Below are positions 8,486-17,387 of a stretch of 46,426 bases of DNA, one piece after another. The stretch spans positions 1-46,426 of the forward strand of contig DBCO01000015.1 of the NCBI GenBank assembly GCA_002293145.1, in the 5' to 3' direction. Every line of letters begins with the position of its first letter. Position 1 is the stretch's first letter. Below the pieces are notes generated by a model. The model was given only the letters and a program-made list of their open reading frames with translations. It made no database searches and was not told the DNA's origin. Origin of the DNA: Akkermansiaceae bacterium UBA956 (GTDB lineage: Bacteria > Verrucomicrobiota > Verrucomicrobiia > Verrucomicrobiales > Akkermansiaceae). Both the position numbers and the translations under genes were made by a program.

Positions 8486-9541
8486 ATGTGTGCAATTGCA
8501 AGTTCGCGTCATTGCTTTATTGTGGTGCGGGTGTCTGCGGTGAATCAACATGAGGAATTTTTAGCTGCTGAGGATAGTGTCTCGTTTGCGGACTTCATGG
8601 CATACGCTTTGCATGATCCGGTGCGGGGCTACTATGCTCGTCGTATTTCTGATGTCGGGGCGCGAGGTGATTTTACGACAAGTGCGGAAATTTCTCCAGC
8701 TTTGGCAAAAGCCGTGGCAGTATGGGCGGCGCGGGAATTGCGCGAGACGAAGTGTCGGGATTTGATCGAGCTAGGGCCAGGCAGCGGTGCATTGGCGGTG
8801 GCAGTGTGGGAAAATCTGCCGTGGTCATTGCGTTGGCGCACGCGCTTGCATTTAGTTGAGAGTTCGGTGGGTTTGCGCGCGCGTCAGCGATCTCGAAAAG
8901 AACTCCGTCATGTGCAATGGCATGAGACCGTAGAGGCAGCACTAGCGGCATGTGGTGGGCGTGCATGTTTGTATTCTAATGAATTTTTCGATGCCTTTCC
9001 AGTTCGGGTTTTCGGGCGGCAAGGGTCGAGTTGGCGCGAACTTTTTGTGAAAAAATCCGAGCATGGGGTAATGCAGGAGAAGTTTCGTGAGGTAAATGAT
9101 TTACCTGATTCGACCTTGTGGAGCATTTCGTTTGCTGAGGGGCAGCGCGTAGAAGTTGCGGATGCGGTGCGTCTGTGGCTGGAGAATTTCCAACGTGTGT
9201 GGAAGGCAGGTTCGATGGTGGCGATTGATTACGGTGATCTTGTGGAGACCTTGTATTACCGTCGATTGCGCGGCACGGTGCGTGGATACCTAGCGCAGCA
9301 ACGCATTGAGGGAGAGGGCATTTACCAAAATATTGGGCGGCAGGATTTGACGGCGGATGTGAATTTCAGCGATCTAATGCATTGGAGTCATGGTTTTGCG
9401 TCGCGGCAAAAATGTGAGACGCAGCGGGAGTTTTTATTGCCTCATGCCAATTCATCGCATCGTGGCGATGTTTATGCGATGGACCCGCTGGGAGTAGGTT
9501 CGGCCTTTCGCGTGTGGCATTTACGGAAGCAAGAAAGCTAA
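8486..9541 (+). CDS. SAM-dependent methyltransferase, MidA/NDUFAF7 (COG1565) family
   Basis: The product matches the bacterial relatives of mitochondrial NDUFAF7, a protein-arginine methyltransferase needed for complex I assembly. Visible motifs (numbered from 8486) are the family signature GDFTTSAEISPAL at about 61-73, the SAM-binding loop ELGPGSGALA at about 95-104, SNEFFDAFPV in the middle and AIDYG later. The 351-aa length fits the family. The start is uncertain: ATG 8486 and GTG 8531 or 8540 are all possible, and the frame extending to 8423 would run into the repeat array. The substrate in this organism cannot be read from the sequence, and no complex I gene is nearby. Confidence 0.85.
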   Translation: MCAIASSRHCFIVVRVSAVNQHEEFLAAEDSVSFADFMAYALHDPVRGYYARRISDVGARGDFTTSAEISPALAKAVAVWAARELRETKCRDLIELGPGSGALAVAVWENLPWSLRWRTRLHLVESSVGLRARQRSRKELRHVQWHETVEAALAACGGRACLYSNEFFDAFPVRVFGRQGSSWRELFVKKSEHGVMQEKFREVNDLPDSTLWSISFAEGQRVEVADAVRLWLENFQRVWKAGSMVAIDYGDLVETLYYRRLRGTVRGYLAQQRIEGEGIYQNIGRQDLTADVNFSDLMHWSHGFASRQKCETQREFLLPHANSSHRGDVYAMDPLGVGSAFRVWHLRKQES

Positions 9542-9620
9542 TCGTATTTTGCCTTTTTCTGCGTTTTGATTGACTTGAGCTTGGCAAAAAATGCGCATTC
9601 ATCTAGTTTTGACCGCATTC

Positions 9621-11420
9621 ATGAACACATCTTCATCCGTCATCTACAATATCTCCGGCTACTACTTTGCCAATCTCGAAGGATTGAAGGAGTGGCGCTC
9701 TCGCTTACTGGATGAATGCAAGGAGCAGCAATTGAAAGGCACGATCTTGATTAGCACAGAGGGCATCAATGTGTTTCTCGCTGGGCGCAAGGAGGCAATC
9801 GATCATTTGATTACGGTGATCCGCAGCATTCCCGGATTGGGAAATTTTCAGGTCAAATTCAGCGAAAGTGATCATCGCCCGTTCAATCGCATGTTGGTGC
9901 GTATCAAAAAGGAAATCATCGCCTTTGGGGTGGATGCCGTGAATCCGGCTAACTACACTTCTCGTCATCTTTCTGCAAAAACACTTAAGCAATGGCTCGA
10001 TGAGGGTCGCCCGATTACGCTGCTCGATACACGCAATGACTACGAAATCAAGCTTGGCACGTTTCGTAATGCCATCCCGATTCGCGTAGATACTTTTCGT
10101 GAATTTCCTGATGCCGTGGCGCAATTGCCCGCGGAGCTGAAGAAACAACCGATTGTAACCTTTTGCACTGGTGGCATTCGCTGTGAAAAAGCGGCTCCTT
10201 TCATGGAGTTGCAGGGCTATGAAGATGTCTATCAACTCGATGGTGGCATCTTGAAATACTTTGAAGAAGTCGGCGGTGATCACTATGATGGTGAGTGCTT
10301 TGTATTCGATCATCGAGTGGGTCTTGACCCGAGTCTGCGCGAAACAGCGTCGGCGATATGTTTTCATTGCCAAGCTCCGTTAGAGGAAGAAGAGCAACAA
10401 GATCCTCGCTTCGTCGAAGGGGTTTCTTGCCCATATTGCTATGTCGATGAGCAGCTGAAAATGCAGCAGTCACTGGATAAGCGGCGCACAGATCTTGCCC
10501 GTGTGGTTCACCCTTTGCCTGGTTCCATTCCCTACGAAAACATTCGTCCGATCGCGGTGAAGGAGGATTTTGATGGTTGGACTCTGAGCAATCTTTTAGA
10601 AAAGTTGTTTCCGCAAATCGAGCTTGCTGAGTGGCAGCAGCGGCTCGCCGCAGGGCGTTTTCGTCATCAGCATGGGTATGTTGTTGATGGTAGTCAAGTG
10701 GTGCGCGCAGGTGAGCGCTACGAGCAAACCATGACCTTGTCGGCAGAGCCTGATGTCAATGCGGACATCCGTTTTCTCTACGAAGACGCGGCATTGATCG
10801 TGGTGAGAAAACCAGCGCCGCTGCCGATGCATCCCTGTGGTCGATACCATCGCAATACTCTGCAACATATCATCAATCTCGTGGTGCATCCGGCGCCGCG
10901 GCCGGCCCATCGCTTAGATGCCAATACCTCTGGCCTTGTTTTGTTTGCTCGCACTAAACATATTTGTTCGCAGCTTCAGTCTCAATTCATCACGGGCAAA
11001 ATCGAAAAAACCTACCTCGTGCGGGTGCAATGTCAACCAACCTGGAATCACCACGTCTGTGAGTTGCCGATTTCTCAAGGGCCTGCTGTGGCTGGTTCGC
11101 GCGTGGTGGATGAAAAAGATGGATTGCCCAGCCGCACTGATTTTTCCGTGATCAAACGTGATGTCGATGGCACCGCCCTGCTTGAAGCGCGTCTGCATAC
11201 CGGCCGCACCAATCAAATCCGCGTCCATCTCTGGCATCTCGGATTTCCCGTCTGCGGAGATGCCACCTATCTTGCGGAAGGTCAAGTAGCCGCTACGCAG
11301 ACCTTGGATGTCGATACCGCGCCGCTGCAGCTTCACGCATGGAAAATTTCCTGCCTTCACCCGCTTAGCAAGCAGCGTGTCGAGTTCACCGATGTACGTC
11401 CCGCATGGGCTAATCTGTGA
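9621..11420 (+). CDS. TrhO-type tRNA U34 hydroxylase fused to RluA-type pseudouridine synthase
   Basis: This 599-aa product joins two RNA-modification enzymes. Residues 1-280 are a TrhO/YceA protein: an N-terminal acylphosphatase-like domain, a rhodanese domain with the active-site loop CTGGIRCEK (Cys182, Cys188), and a C-terminal cysteine cluster (Cys247, Cys250, Cys270, Cys273). TrhO makes 5-hydroxyuridine at tRNA position 34. Residues about 305-599 are a full RluA-family synthase with an S4-like part (about 318-370) and the catalytic HRLDANTSGL (Asp433). The start at 9621 is preferred over 9591 because TrhO proteins begin close to this point. The pseudouridylation target cannot be deduced. 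Confidence 0.9.
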   Translation: MNTSSSVIYNISGYYFANLEGLKEWRSRLLDECKEQQLKGTILISTEGINVFLAGRKEAIDHLITVIRSIPGLGNFQVKFSESDHRPFNRMLVRIKKEIIAFGVDAVNPANYTSRHLSAKTLKQWLDEGRPITLLDTRNDYEIKLGTFRNAIPIRVDTFREFPDAVAQLPAELKKQPIVTFCTGGIRCEKAAPFMELQGYEDVYQLDGGILKYFEEVGGDHYDGECFVFDHRVGLDPSLRETASAICFHCQAPLEEEEQQDPRFVEGVSCPYCYVDEQLKMQQSLDKRRTDLARVVHPLPGSIPYENIRPIAVKEDFDGWTLSNLLEKLFPQIELAEWQQRLAAGRFRHQHGYVVDGSQVVRAGERYEQTMTLSAEPDVNADIRFLYEDAALIVVRKPAPLPMHPCGRYHRNTLQHIINLVVHPAPRPAHRLDANTSGLVLFARTKHICSQLQSQFITGKIEKTYLVRVQCQPTWNHHVCELPISQGPAVAGSRVVDEKDGLPSRTDFSVIKRDVDGTALLEARLHTGRTNQIRVHLWHLGFPVCGDATYLAEGQVAATQTLDVDTAPLQLHAWKISCLHPLSKQRVEFTDVRPAWANL

Positions 11421-11545
11421 TCATTTTTCGTGCTGACAGACAGGGGGATCTTTTGTTTGCAAGCATTGCGTGGTGCATGCCATGAAAAAACTACTTGCCA
11501 TAATCTGGTTTCTGCCGTAACGATGCCATCCGCAAGAATCGTCAC

Positions 11546-12022
11546 ATGAAGCTTTATCATTTACTCACCCCCAGTCACATCCTGCCCGAGTTGCTCGCGG
11601 TGGATCGATGGCAGGCGCTAAATGAGTTGCTGGATCATCTCGTGACTCTTGGCGATTTTTCTCCTGAGTGGAAAGAGGAGGTCAAGGAGAGCTTGCATTT
11701 ACGGGAGACGATGATCAGCACGGGAGTCGGCGGTGGTGTGGCGATACCGCACGCATTCTCCGAGCACATTGATGATGTGGTGGCGGTCTTTGGACGGTCC
11801 CAACAAGGGATTGATTTCGCCGCGCAGGATTCCAGTGCCGTGCATTTTATTGTGCTTTTCATTTCACCCCGCAAGTCCTATCAGAAACACCTACATGCCC
11901 TTGCGGCGATTGCGCGCATGTTCACGAAGATGGAGACTCGCGATAGCATGCTTCAAGCGCGTGATGCAGATCAGCTCTATCAGCTTTTTCGTCAGAAAAA
12001 TGTCATCCTCAAGTGCGAATAA
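11546..12022 (+). CDS. PtsN-like PTS IIA (EIIA-Fru/Ntr) domain protein
   Basis: The 158-aa product is a single IIA domain of the fructose/nitrogen type. The phosphorylatable histidine is His69 in GVAIPHAFSE. EIIA-Ntr proteins are phosphorylated by Npr and regulate transporters and stress functions through protein contacts rather than carrying sugar. No IIB or IIC genes are adjacent, which supports a regulatory role. It precedes the Hsp70 gene by 39 bp on the same strand, so the two are probably co-transcribed. Confidence 0.85.
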   Translation: MKLYHLLTPSHILPELLAVDRWQALNELLDHLVTLGDFSPEWKEEVKESLHLRETMISTGVGGGVAIPHAFSEHIDDVVAVFGRSQQGIDFAAQDSSAVHFIVLFISPRKSYQKHLHALAAIARMFTKMETRDSMLQARDADQLYQLFRQKNVILKCE

Positions 12023-12061
12023 GTTCGTTTTTTCGCGTTTGGTTTGTTATCATTTTTTATC

Positions 12062-13819
12062 ATGAATGACATCATCGTAGGCATAGACCTCGGCACGACT
12101 AATTCCGCTATCGGTGTGGTGGACTCTGGGTTTCCTATGTTGTTAGCTGATGATGGGGGCAAGCGCATCATGCCGAGCGCGGTGTGGTATGGTCCCAGCG
12201 GAGAGATTGAAGTTGGTCACAAAGCTCTGCGCCGCCGACCGATCGAGGGCTCACGCGTCATTACTAGCGTGAAGCGCCTGATGGGGCGCGAATTGTCAGT
12301 CGAGGAAAGTGAGAGTCTCGGAGGAAAAACGGCAGAGCAGGTGAGTGCTGATATTTTGCGCGAGCTCAAGCGCCGTGCTGAATGGCGGCTCGGTAAGGCT
12401 CTCACAAAAGCAGTGATCACTGTGCCTGCTTACTTCCATGATGGTCAGCGGAATGCGACCAAGCGAGCGGGCGAACTCGCGGGCTGGGAAGTGGTGCGTA
12501 TACTCAACGAGCCGACTGCCGCGGCGCTTTCCTATGGGCTCGATCAACTCGGCGAGCGCTCACGTGTGGCGGTCTATGATCTGGGTGGTGGGACCTTTGA
12601 TCTATCCATTTTGGAAATGCAAGATGGAGTGTTTCAGGTTCTTTCTACACACGGAGACACGCAACTCGGAGGCGATGATCTGGATCGCGTTCTTGCAGAA
12701 AAAATGATCGGTTTGGCTGGCCTTGAGGCTGCATCAGTCGGGCATGATGCATGGATTCGTTGGCGCGTGGAGGCGGAGCGTGTGAAGTGTGCATTGTCCG
12801 AGCGCGCGCTTGAAACATTTGCGATGCCATTTTTCGATGGGGTTAACAGTTTTTCTCGAGAGGTCACAAGAGTGGAGTTTTCCGAATGGATTCAGCCCTG
12901 GGTCGCCCGCACGCTTTCTTGTTGCCGCCGTGCATTGAGCGATGCTCGATTGGAGTCTAACGAGATTGACGCGTTGGTGCTGGTCGGTGGAAGCTCGCGC
13001 ATTCCTGTCGTGCGCACGGCGGTGGAGTCTTTGTTTGGGCGCGTGGCAGATCTTTCGCAACATCCTGATGAAGCCATTGCTCTGGGGGCTACGATTCAAG
13101 CGGGTGTCATCAGCGGTGCGATGAAACACCTAGTCTTGTTGGATGTGACGCCACTTAGCCTGGGGATTGAGACGCTTGGAGGCTTGATGAACGTGCTCAT
13201 TCCAAGAAATACTACCATCCCTTGCAAAGCGGGTGAGCTGTTTACTAACGCCGTACATGAGCAGAAAGCGATGCGCGTACGCGTGCTCCAAGGCGAGCGA
13301 GAAATGGCGCGCGACAACTGGGAGTTGGGCATTGTGGATATACCCTTCAAGCCCGCAGCCAAAGGGCAAGCTCGCATCGGGGTGCAACTTCACATCGACG
13401 AAAACGGCATTCTTGAGGTGCTGGCGCGTGATGTAAAAACGGGCATCGATCAGATACTCACGATCCGCAGTTCTGCCGTCGATGTTAGTGATGAATCGGT
13501 GGAAAAAATGGTTGGCGATTCCGTCGAACACGCGTTCTCTGACATGGCAGAGCGAATTTTTACCGAAGCAAAACTCAAGGCCGAGGAGCTTCTTCCCGCC
13601 GTCGAGCAAGCGCTCGAATTGGGGCGTCAATGGCTCAGCGCGAAGGAAATCAAGACCATTGAAACAGCACGTGCTGAGGTCTGCCAAGCATTGCTCGAGA
13701 AGGAGCCAAATTCGCTCAAAGCAGCTGTGCAACGGCTGGATACTGCGACCGAAGCTCTCGCTGCAAAAATTGTTCAGCAAGCCATGGATGAAGCGCTAGA
13801 TCGACAGCTTTCTTTGTGA
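12062..13819 (+). CDS. Hsp70-family chaperone (DnaK/HscA-like)
   Basis: The 585-aa product carries the full Hsp70 ATPase signatures: GIDLGTTNSA (residues 7-16), YDLGGGTFDLS in the middle and VLVGGSSRIPVVR near 310. The interdomain linker and start of the substrate-binding domain are canonical (DVTPLSLGIETLGG). The helical lid is shorter than in DnaK, so total length is about 50 residues below the usual. The ATG at 12062 is chosen because the family begins close to it. No dnaJ, grpE, hscB or iscU lies beside it; instead two membrane-tethered coiled-coil proteins follow. It is probably a specialised Hsp70 rather than the housekeeping DnaK. Confidence 0.9.
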   Translation: MNDIIVGIDLGTTNSAIGVVDSGFPMLLADDGGKRIMPSAVWYGPSGEIEVGHKALRRRPIEGSRVITSVKRLMGRELSVEESESLGGKTAEQVSADILRELKRRAEWRLGKALTKAVITVPAYFHDGQRNATKRAGELAGWEVVRILNEPTAAALSYGLDQLGERSRVAVYDLGGGTFDLSILEMQDGVFQVLSTHGDTQLGGDDLDRVLAEKMIGLAGLEAASVGHDAWIRWRVEAERVKCALSERALETFAMPFFDGVNSFSREVTRVEFSEWIQPWVARTLSCCRRALSDARLESNEIDALVLVGGSSRIPVVRTAVESLFGRVADLSQHPDEAIALGATIQAGVISGAMKHLVLLDVTPLSLGIETLGGLMNVLIPRNTTIPCKAGELFTNAVHEQKAMRVRVLQGEREMARDNWELGIVDIPFKPAAKGQARIGVQLHIDENGILEVLARDVKTGIDQILTIRSSAVDVSDESVEKMVGDSVEHAFSDMAERIFTEAKLKAEELLPAVEQALELGRQWLSAKEIKTIETARAEVCQALLEKEPNSLKAAVQRLDTATEALAAKIVQQAMDEALDRQLSL

Positions 13820-13942
13820 GATTTTTCTTATTAAAATTGATAATTAAGTTACGAGGAAGACACGGAAATAGTGATCGTCAAGAAAAATGAAATTTTTTCT
13901 GGCATTTCCCGCGATTTTTGCCAAAGTGTCGCCGTCACACCT

Positions 13943-14584
13943 ATGTCTGAGAATAAACTATACCGCAAACCCATCAATGTCGCGCGTGGTCGCCAGTTGG
14001 AGTTGTCCCACGACAGCTTTGTAGGTCAGTCTGCTTTATCCGGGGACCTAGAAAGCAAGTTGCGAGATCAACAATCTCGCCTCGCGCAACTCGAAAACGA
14101 ACGCGAGGAAATCGAGCGTCAAGCGCAGGCCCTAGAAGAGCTGAACTCGAAAAAGCACGTCTTTTTGTCTACTCAGGTCGAGGTGACCGAGAAACTTACT
14201 AACGCATGTACACTCATCGATCGAGAATTGCTCACGATCCGCAAGGAGTTGCAAGAGCTTGAGCAGTGTCGTCAAGCATTTGACAGTCGCCTCAAAAAAA
14301 TTGCTAAGTTTGATCCCGAGTCGTGGAAAAAAGAGAATCTAATCGATAATCTCGATAAAGCCATCACCATCATTGACTTGGCGGCAGATGAGTATGAGCA
14401 GGCGGGTAAGCATTTCGCCTCCATGCGTTCAGGCGGGATTTTTGGCACTAGCAAACGTCGTAGGACCGCAACCTTTGATGCCGATACGGGTGAATTCCTC
14501 GCTCAAGTCAAAAATGGCCTCGCTTTCAATCTGCCGATCATCACAATCTCTCTTATTGTTTTAGTGATTTATCTGTTGAAGTAA
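13943..14584 (+). CDS. Tail-anchored coiled-coil protein A
   Basis: The product is 213 aa from the ATG at 13943. A long charged heptad-rich helix (about residues 30-120, repeated Leu/Glu/Gln) suggests a coiled coil. A basic patch SKRRRTATF precedes a single C-terminal hydrophobic helix (about 191-211) ending in LLK. With no signal peptide this is a tail-anchored topology, with the bulk in the cytoplasm. It lies 123 bp after the Hsp70 gene and 8 bp before a second tail-anchored protein. No family is recognised. A role in recruiting the Hsp70 to the membrane is an inference from order only. Confidence 0.75.
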   Translation: MSENKLYRKPINVARGRQLELSHDSFVGQSALSGDLESKLRDQQSRLAQLENEREEIERQAQALEELNSKKHVFLSTQVEVTEKLTNACTLIDRELLTIRKELQELEQCRQAFDSRLKKIAKFDPESWKKENLIDNLDKAITIIDLAADEYEQAGKHFASMRSGGIFGTSKRRRTATFDADTGEFLAQVKNGLAFNLPIITISLIVLVIYLLK

Positions 14585-14592
14585 TTTTCTCC

Positions 14593-14922
14593 ATGTCTAA
14601 CAACCGCGATACTGGTTTACCGGATCTCCGGCGCTTGCAAGATGACAAAGCGGCTGTGGAAGCGGAAATCCGTGCCCTACAAGATCTGCCACAGCGATTG
14701 CTTCGTGAGCAGCAGGAGCGGATGACCACCTTGCCGCCCTCAGATTTAATCGAGACCCGGCGCAAGGAAAAAGTTTTTGATGATCGTGTTTCAAGAACCG
14801 AAGTCATTAACCAAAAGCGGGAAATCACCCGCAGCCTATTGATCATGGTATTATTGGTCATCGCGGCGCTTGTTATGCTTTGGTGGGCTTATTCCTCGCT
14901 TCAGCGTTTCGGGATTTTGTGA
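14593..14922 (+). CDS. Tail-anchored coiled-coil protein B
   Basis: The 109-aa product has a charged helical N-terminal part (about residues 10-45), a further charged segment to residue 80 and one C-terminal transmembrane helix (about 81-101) with a short tail (SLQRFGIL). Its layout repeats that of the preceding gene in shorter form, though the sequences are not clearly similar. The 8-bp spacing indicates one operon. No known domain is seen. Confidence 0.7.
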   Translation: MSNNRDTGLPDLRRLQDDKAAVEAEIRALQDLPQRLLREQQERMTTLPPSDLIETRRKEKVFDDRVSRTEVINQKREITRSLLIMVLLVIAALVMLWWAYSSLQRFGIL

Positions 14923-14993
14923 TATTTCGCGATCTTGACGATTTTCATTACACTGATAGATTGCGTAGTAACAAAGCGTATTTCCACAGTCCT

Positions 14994-17366
14994 ATGAATT
15001 GTTCCCTATTGATCACATCCCTAGCGATTTTTTGCCTTGTGCCGGTATCTGCCATTGATTTTGTTCACGAGGTTTCGCCGATTCTGAAAAAGCATTGCGC
15101 CGATTGCCACATGGGCGATAAGCACAAAGGCGGATTTGCGATGAATACGCGTGAGGAATTGATGCGCGAAAACGATGATGGACTTGTGCTCGCATTGGGC
15201 AATAGCAAGGATAGCTTGATGATGCATCTGATTCTCTCTGAGGATGAAGACGAGCGCATGCCACCTAAGGGCGATGGATTGAACGAGAAGGAAATCGCTA
15301 CAATCGCGGCATGGATCAATGCGGGTGCTCCGTGGGAACCAGGCTTTACCTTTAAGAAAAAAACCTACGAGCCACCCTTGCGCTTGAATCGTCCCGTTTT
15401 GCCAGCGGCACAAAATGGTCGCACGCACCCATTGGATCGCATCATCGATGCTCATCTCACCAAAAATCGAGCCACGGCTCCGATAACCATTGAAGAAGCA
15501 TCTTTTGCGCGTCGTGTGCATCTCGACATCGTTGGTCTTTTACCGGACCCCACGGCCCTTCAAAGCTACCTTGCTGATGCAGATCCTGCCAAACGCGAAA
15601 AACTCGTTGCGAAGTTATTAGAAAATCAGCAAGATTACGCATCACATTGGATGTCGTTTTGGAATGACCTGCTGCGCAATGACTACGTTGGTACGGGATA
15701 CATCGATGGCGGTCGTAGTCAAATCAGCGCTTGGCTCTACCAGTCGCTCTTCGATAACAAGCCCTACAACCGCTTTGCTAGCGAATTGATCGCTCCTGAT
15801 CAATCGAGCGCGGGATTCGCCAATGGCATCAAATGGCGTGGCGAAGTCAGCGCCGGTCAGACCGTGCCGATTCAGTATGCGCAGTCCGTCGGACAAACAT
15901 TTTTAGGCATCAATCTCAAATGCGCCTCCTGCCATGATTCCTTCACCGATCAGTGGAAACTAACCGACTCGTATGGTCTTGCTGCCGCATTTTCTGCCGA
16001 TAAAATTGAGATCGCTCGCTGCGATAAACCAACCGGAAAAATCGCGGAACCCTATTGGCTTTATCCTGAGCTGGGCAAGATCGATCCCTCACAGCCTCCC
16101 GCTGTGCGCCTCAAGCAAGTCGCCGAGCTCACCACCATGCCTGCCAATGGCCGATTTAGCCGCACCGTTGTCAACCGTCTATGGCACCGTCTCATGGGGC
16201 GTGGCATTGTTCATCCCGTTGATGCTATGGACTCAGAGCCTTGGAACGCAACGCTCCTCGATTACCTCGCGATCTACCTAGTGGATAATCAATACGACCT
16301 CAAAAAAGTCATTGCCCACATTTGTTCATCGCAAGCCTACCAATCGAAGACTGAGACTCTGCTGGTTGATGAGGAATCCAAGTGGAAATACGCCGGCCCA
16401 CGTGCCAAGCGCATGACAGCAGAGCAATTCGTCGATGCCATCTGGCGCATCACAGGAACTGCGCCGCCCCAAACTGATTTTGCACCGCCATTGCCCAGCA
16501 ATCAATCTTCCGCGGCACGCGCCTCGTGGATTTGGATCAACGATGGCGTGCAGTCCCCCGCAGGCGAGACCATTGGGCTGAAAAAAACCATTGAGCTCGC
16601 AACATTACCCCAAGCTGTGCGCGCCGTCATCACCTGTGATAACCAATTCATCCTGCACATCAATGGCAAAGAAGTAGCTCGCAGCGATAATTGGATGGTG
16701 CCCCAAGTGCTCGATCTGATGCCGCATCTCCGCACCGGAGCCAACGAGATTTTTGTCTTAGCCAAAAATGCGGGAGAGGCTCCCAATGGGGCCGGTTTCT
16801 ACTTTCAAGCGCACATGCAGCAAGCAGAAAAAACTGCACTTCTCGGTTCTGATGATAGCTGGATTGCCGCAGTTGCACCCAGCGGAACTGTCGCCGCAGA
16901 TGCCACATGGCAGCCTGCTGTGAAAGTGCCGAATCAAAATACATGGAATCAAAATGAGGCGGTTATGCAAGGTGCTCACACTCAGATGATGCAAGTTGAA
17001 TCCTTGCGTGTCCGTGCCGCATTGATGAAATCCGATTTGCTCATGCGTTCGCTCGGGCGCCCCAATCGCGAACAAATTGTCAGCTCGCGTCCGAACGATC
17101 TTACCACCTTAGAGGCCATGGATTTGAATAATGGCAATATCCTCGCTTCGATGTTAGAGCGTGGTTCAGATGCCGTCATAAAGCGCTTCGGCACCGATCC
17201 CTCGGCTCTGGTTGACGGCTTGTATGTGCAAGCACTCTCTCGCCTACCAAGCGCAGAGGAAAAACAAATTTCGCTAGAGGTGCTCGGAGCTACAACCACA
17301 CCCGCCAGCGTTCAGGATTTCCTATGGTCTCTCTTCATGTTGCCCGAGTTCCAACTCATCCGTTAA
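14994..17366 (+). CDS. PSD1-type cytochrome c-like protein (DUF1549/DUF1553)
   Basis: The 790-aa product begins with a signal peptide (about residues 1-20), then a planctomycete cytochrome C-type domain with one haem-binding motif CADCH (35-39). DUF1549 follows (RRVHLDIVGLLPDP, later CASCHDSF), then a DUF1553 region. Between the last two domains sits a beta-rich insert (around 505-610, with FILHINGKEVARS) resembling a galactose-binding-like module. The start is set at 14994 because the signal peptide begins there. PSD1 proteins of Planctomycetes and Verrucomicrobia are almost always paired with a DUF1501 protein, as here 21 bp downstream. They are thought to act in polysaccharide metabolism, but the reaction is unknown. 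Confidence 0.88.
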   Translation: MNCSLLITSLAIFCLVPVSAIDFVHEVSPILKKHCADCHMGDKHKGGFAMNTREELMRENDDGLVLALGNSKDSLMMHLILSEDEDERMPPKGDGLNEKEIATIAAWINAGAPWEPGFTFKKKTYEPPLRLNRPVLPAAQNGRTHPLDRIIDAHLTKNRATAPITIEEASFARRVHLDIVGLLPDPTALQSYLADADPAKREKLVAKLLENQQDYASHWMSFWNDLLRNDYVGTGYIDGGRSQISAWLYQSLFDNKPYNRFASELIAPDQSSAGFANGIKWRGEVSAGQTVPIQYAQSVGQTFLGINLKCASCHDSFTDQWKLTDSYGLAAAFSADKIEIARCDKPTGKIAEPYWLYPELGKIDPSQPPAVRLKQVAELTTMPANGRFSRTVVNRLWHRLMGRGIVHPVDAMDSEPWNATLLDYLAIYLVDNQYDLKKVIAHICSSQAYQSKTETLLVDEESKWKYAGPRAKRMTAEQFVDAIWRITGTAPPQTDFAPPLPSNQSSAARASWIWINDGVQSPAGETIGLKKTIELATLPQAVRAVITCDNQFILHINGKEVARSDNWMVPQVLDLMPHLRTGANEIFVLAKNAGEAPNGAGFYFQAHMQQAEKTALLGSDDSWIAAVAPSGTVAADATWQPAVKVPNQNTWNQNEAVMQGAHTQMMQVESLRVRAALMKSDLLMRSLGRPNREQIVSSRPNDLTTLEAMDLNNGNILASMLERGSDAVIKRFGTDPSALVDGLYVQALSRLPSAEEKQISLEVLGATTTPASVQDFLWSLFMLPEFQLIR

Positions 17367-17387
17367 TCCAACTACTATACTCATCGT

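Noticed and set aside
8159..8501. Two minus-strand open frames of 70 and 106 codons with repetitive peptide (TYSANT, NLLGEH, KPTRRTP)
   Set aside because: They are produced by the 22-bp repeat, which is open in all frames because 22 is not a multiple of three; there is no start signal.
9705..10373. 222-codon minus-strand open frame
   Set aside because: It is antisense to the TrhO part of the fusion gene, whose motifs are unmistakable.
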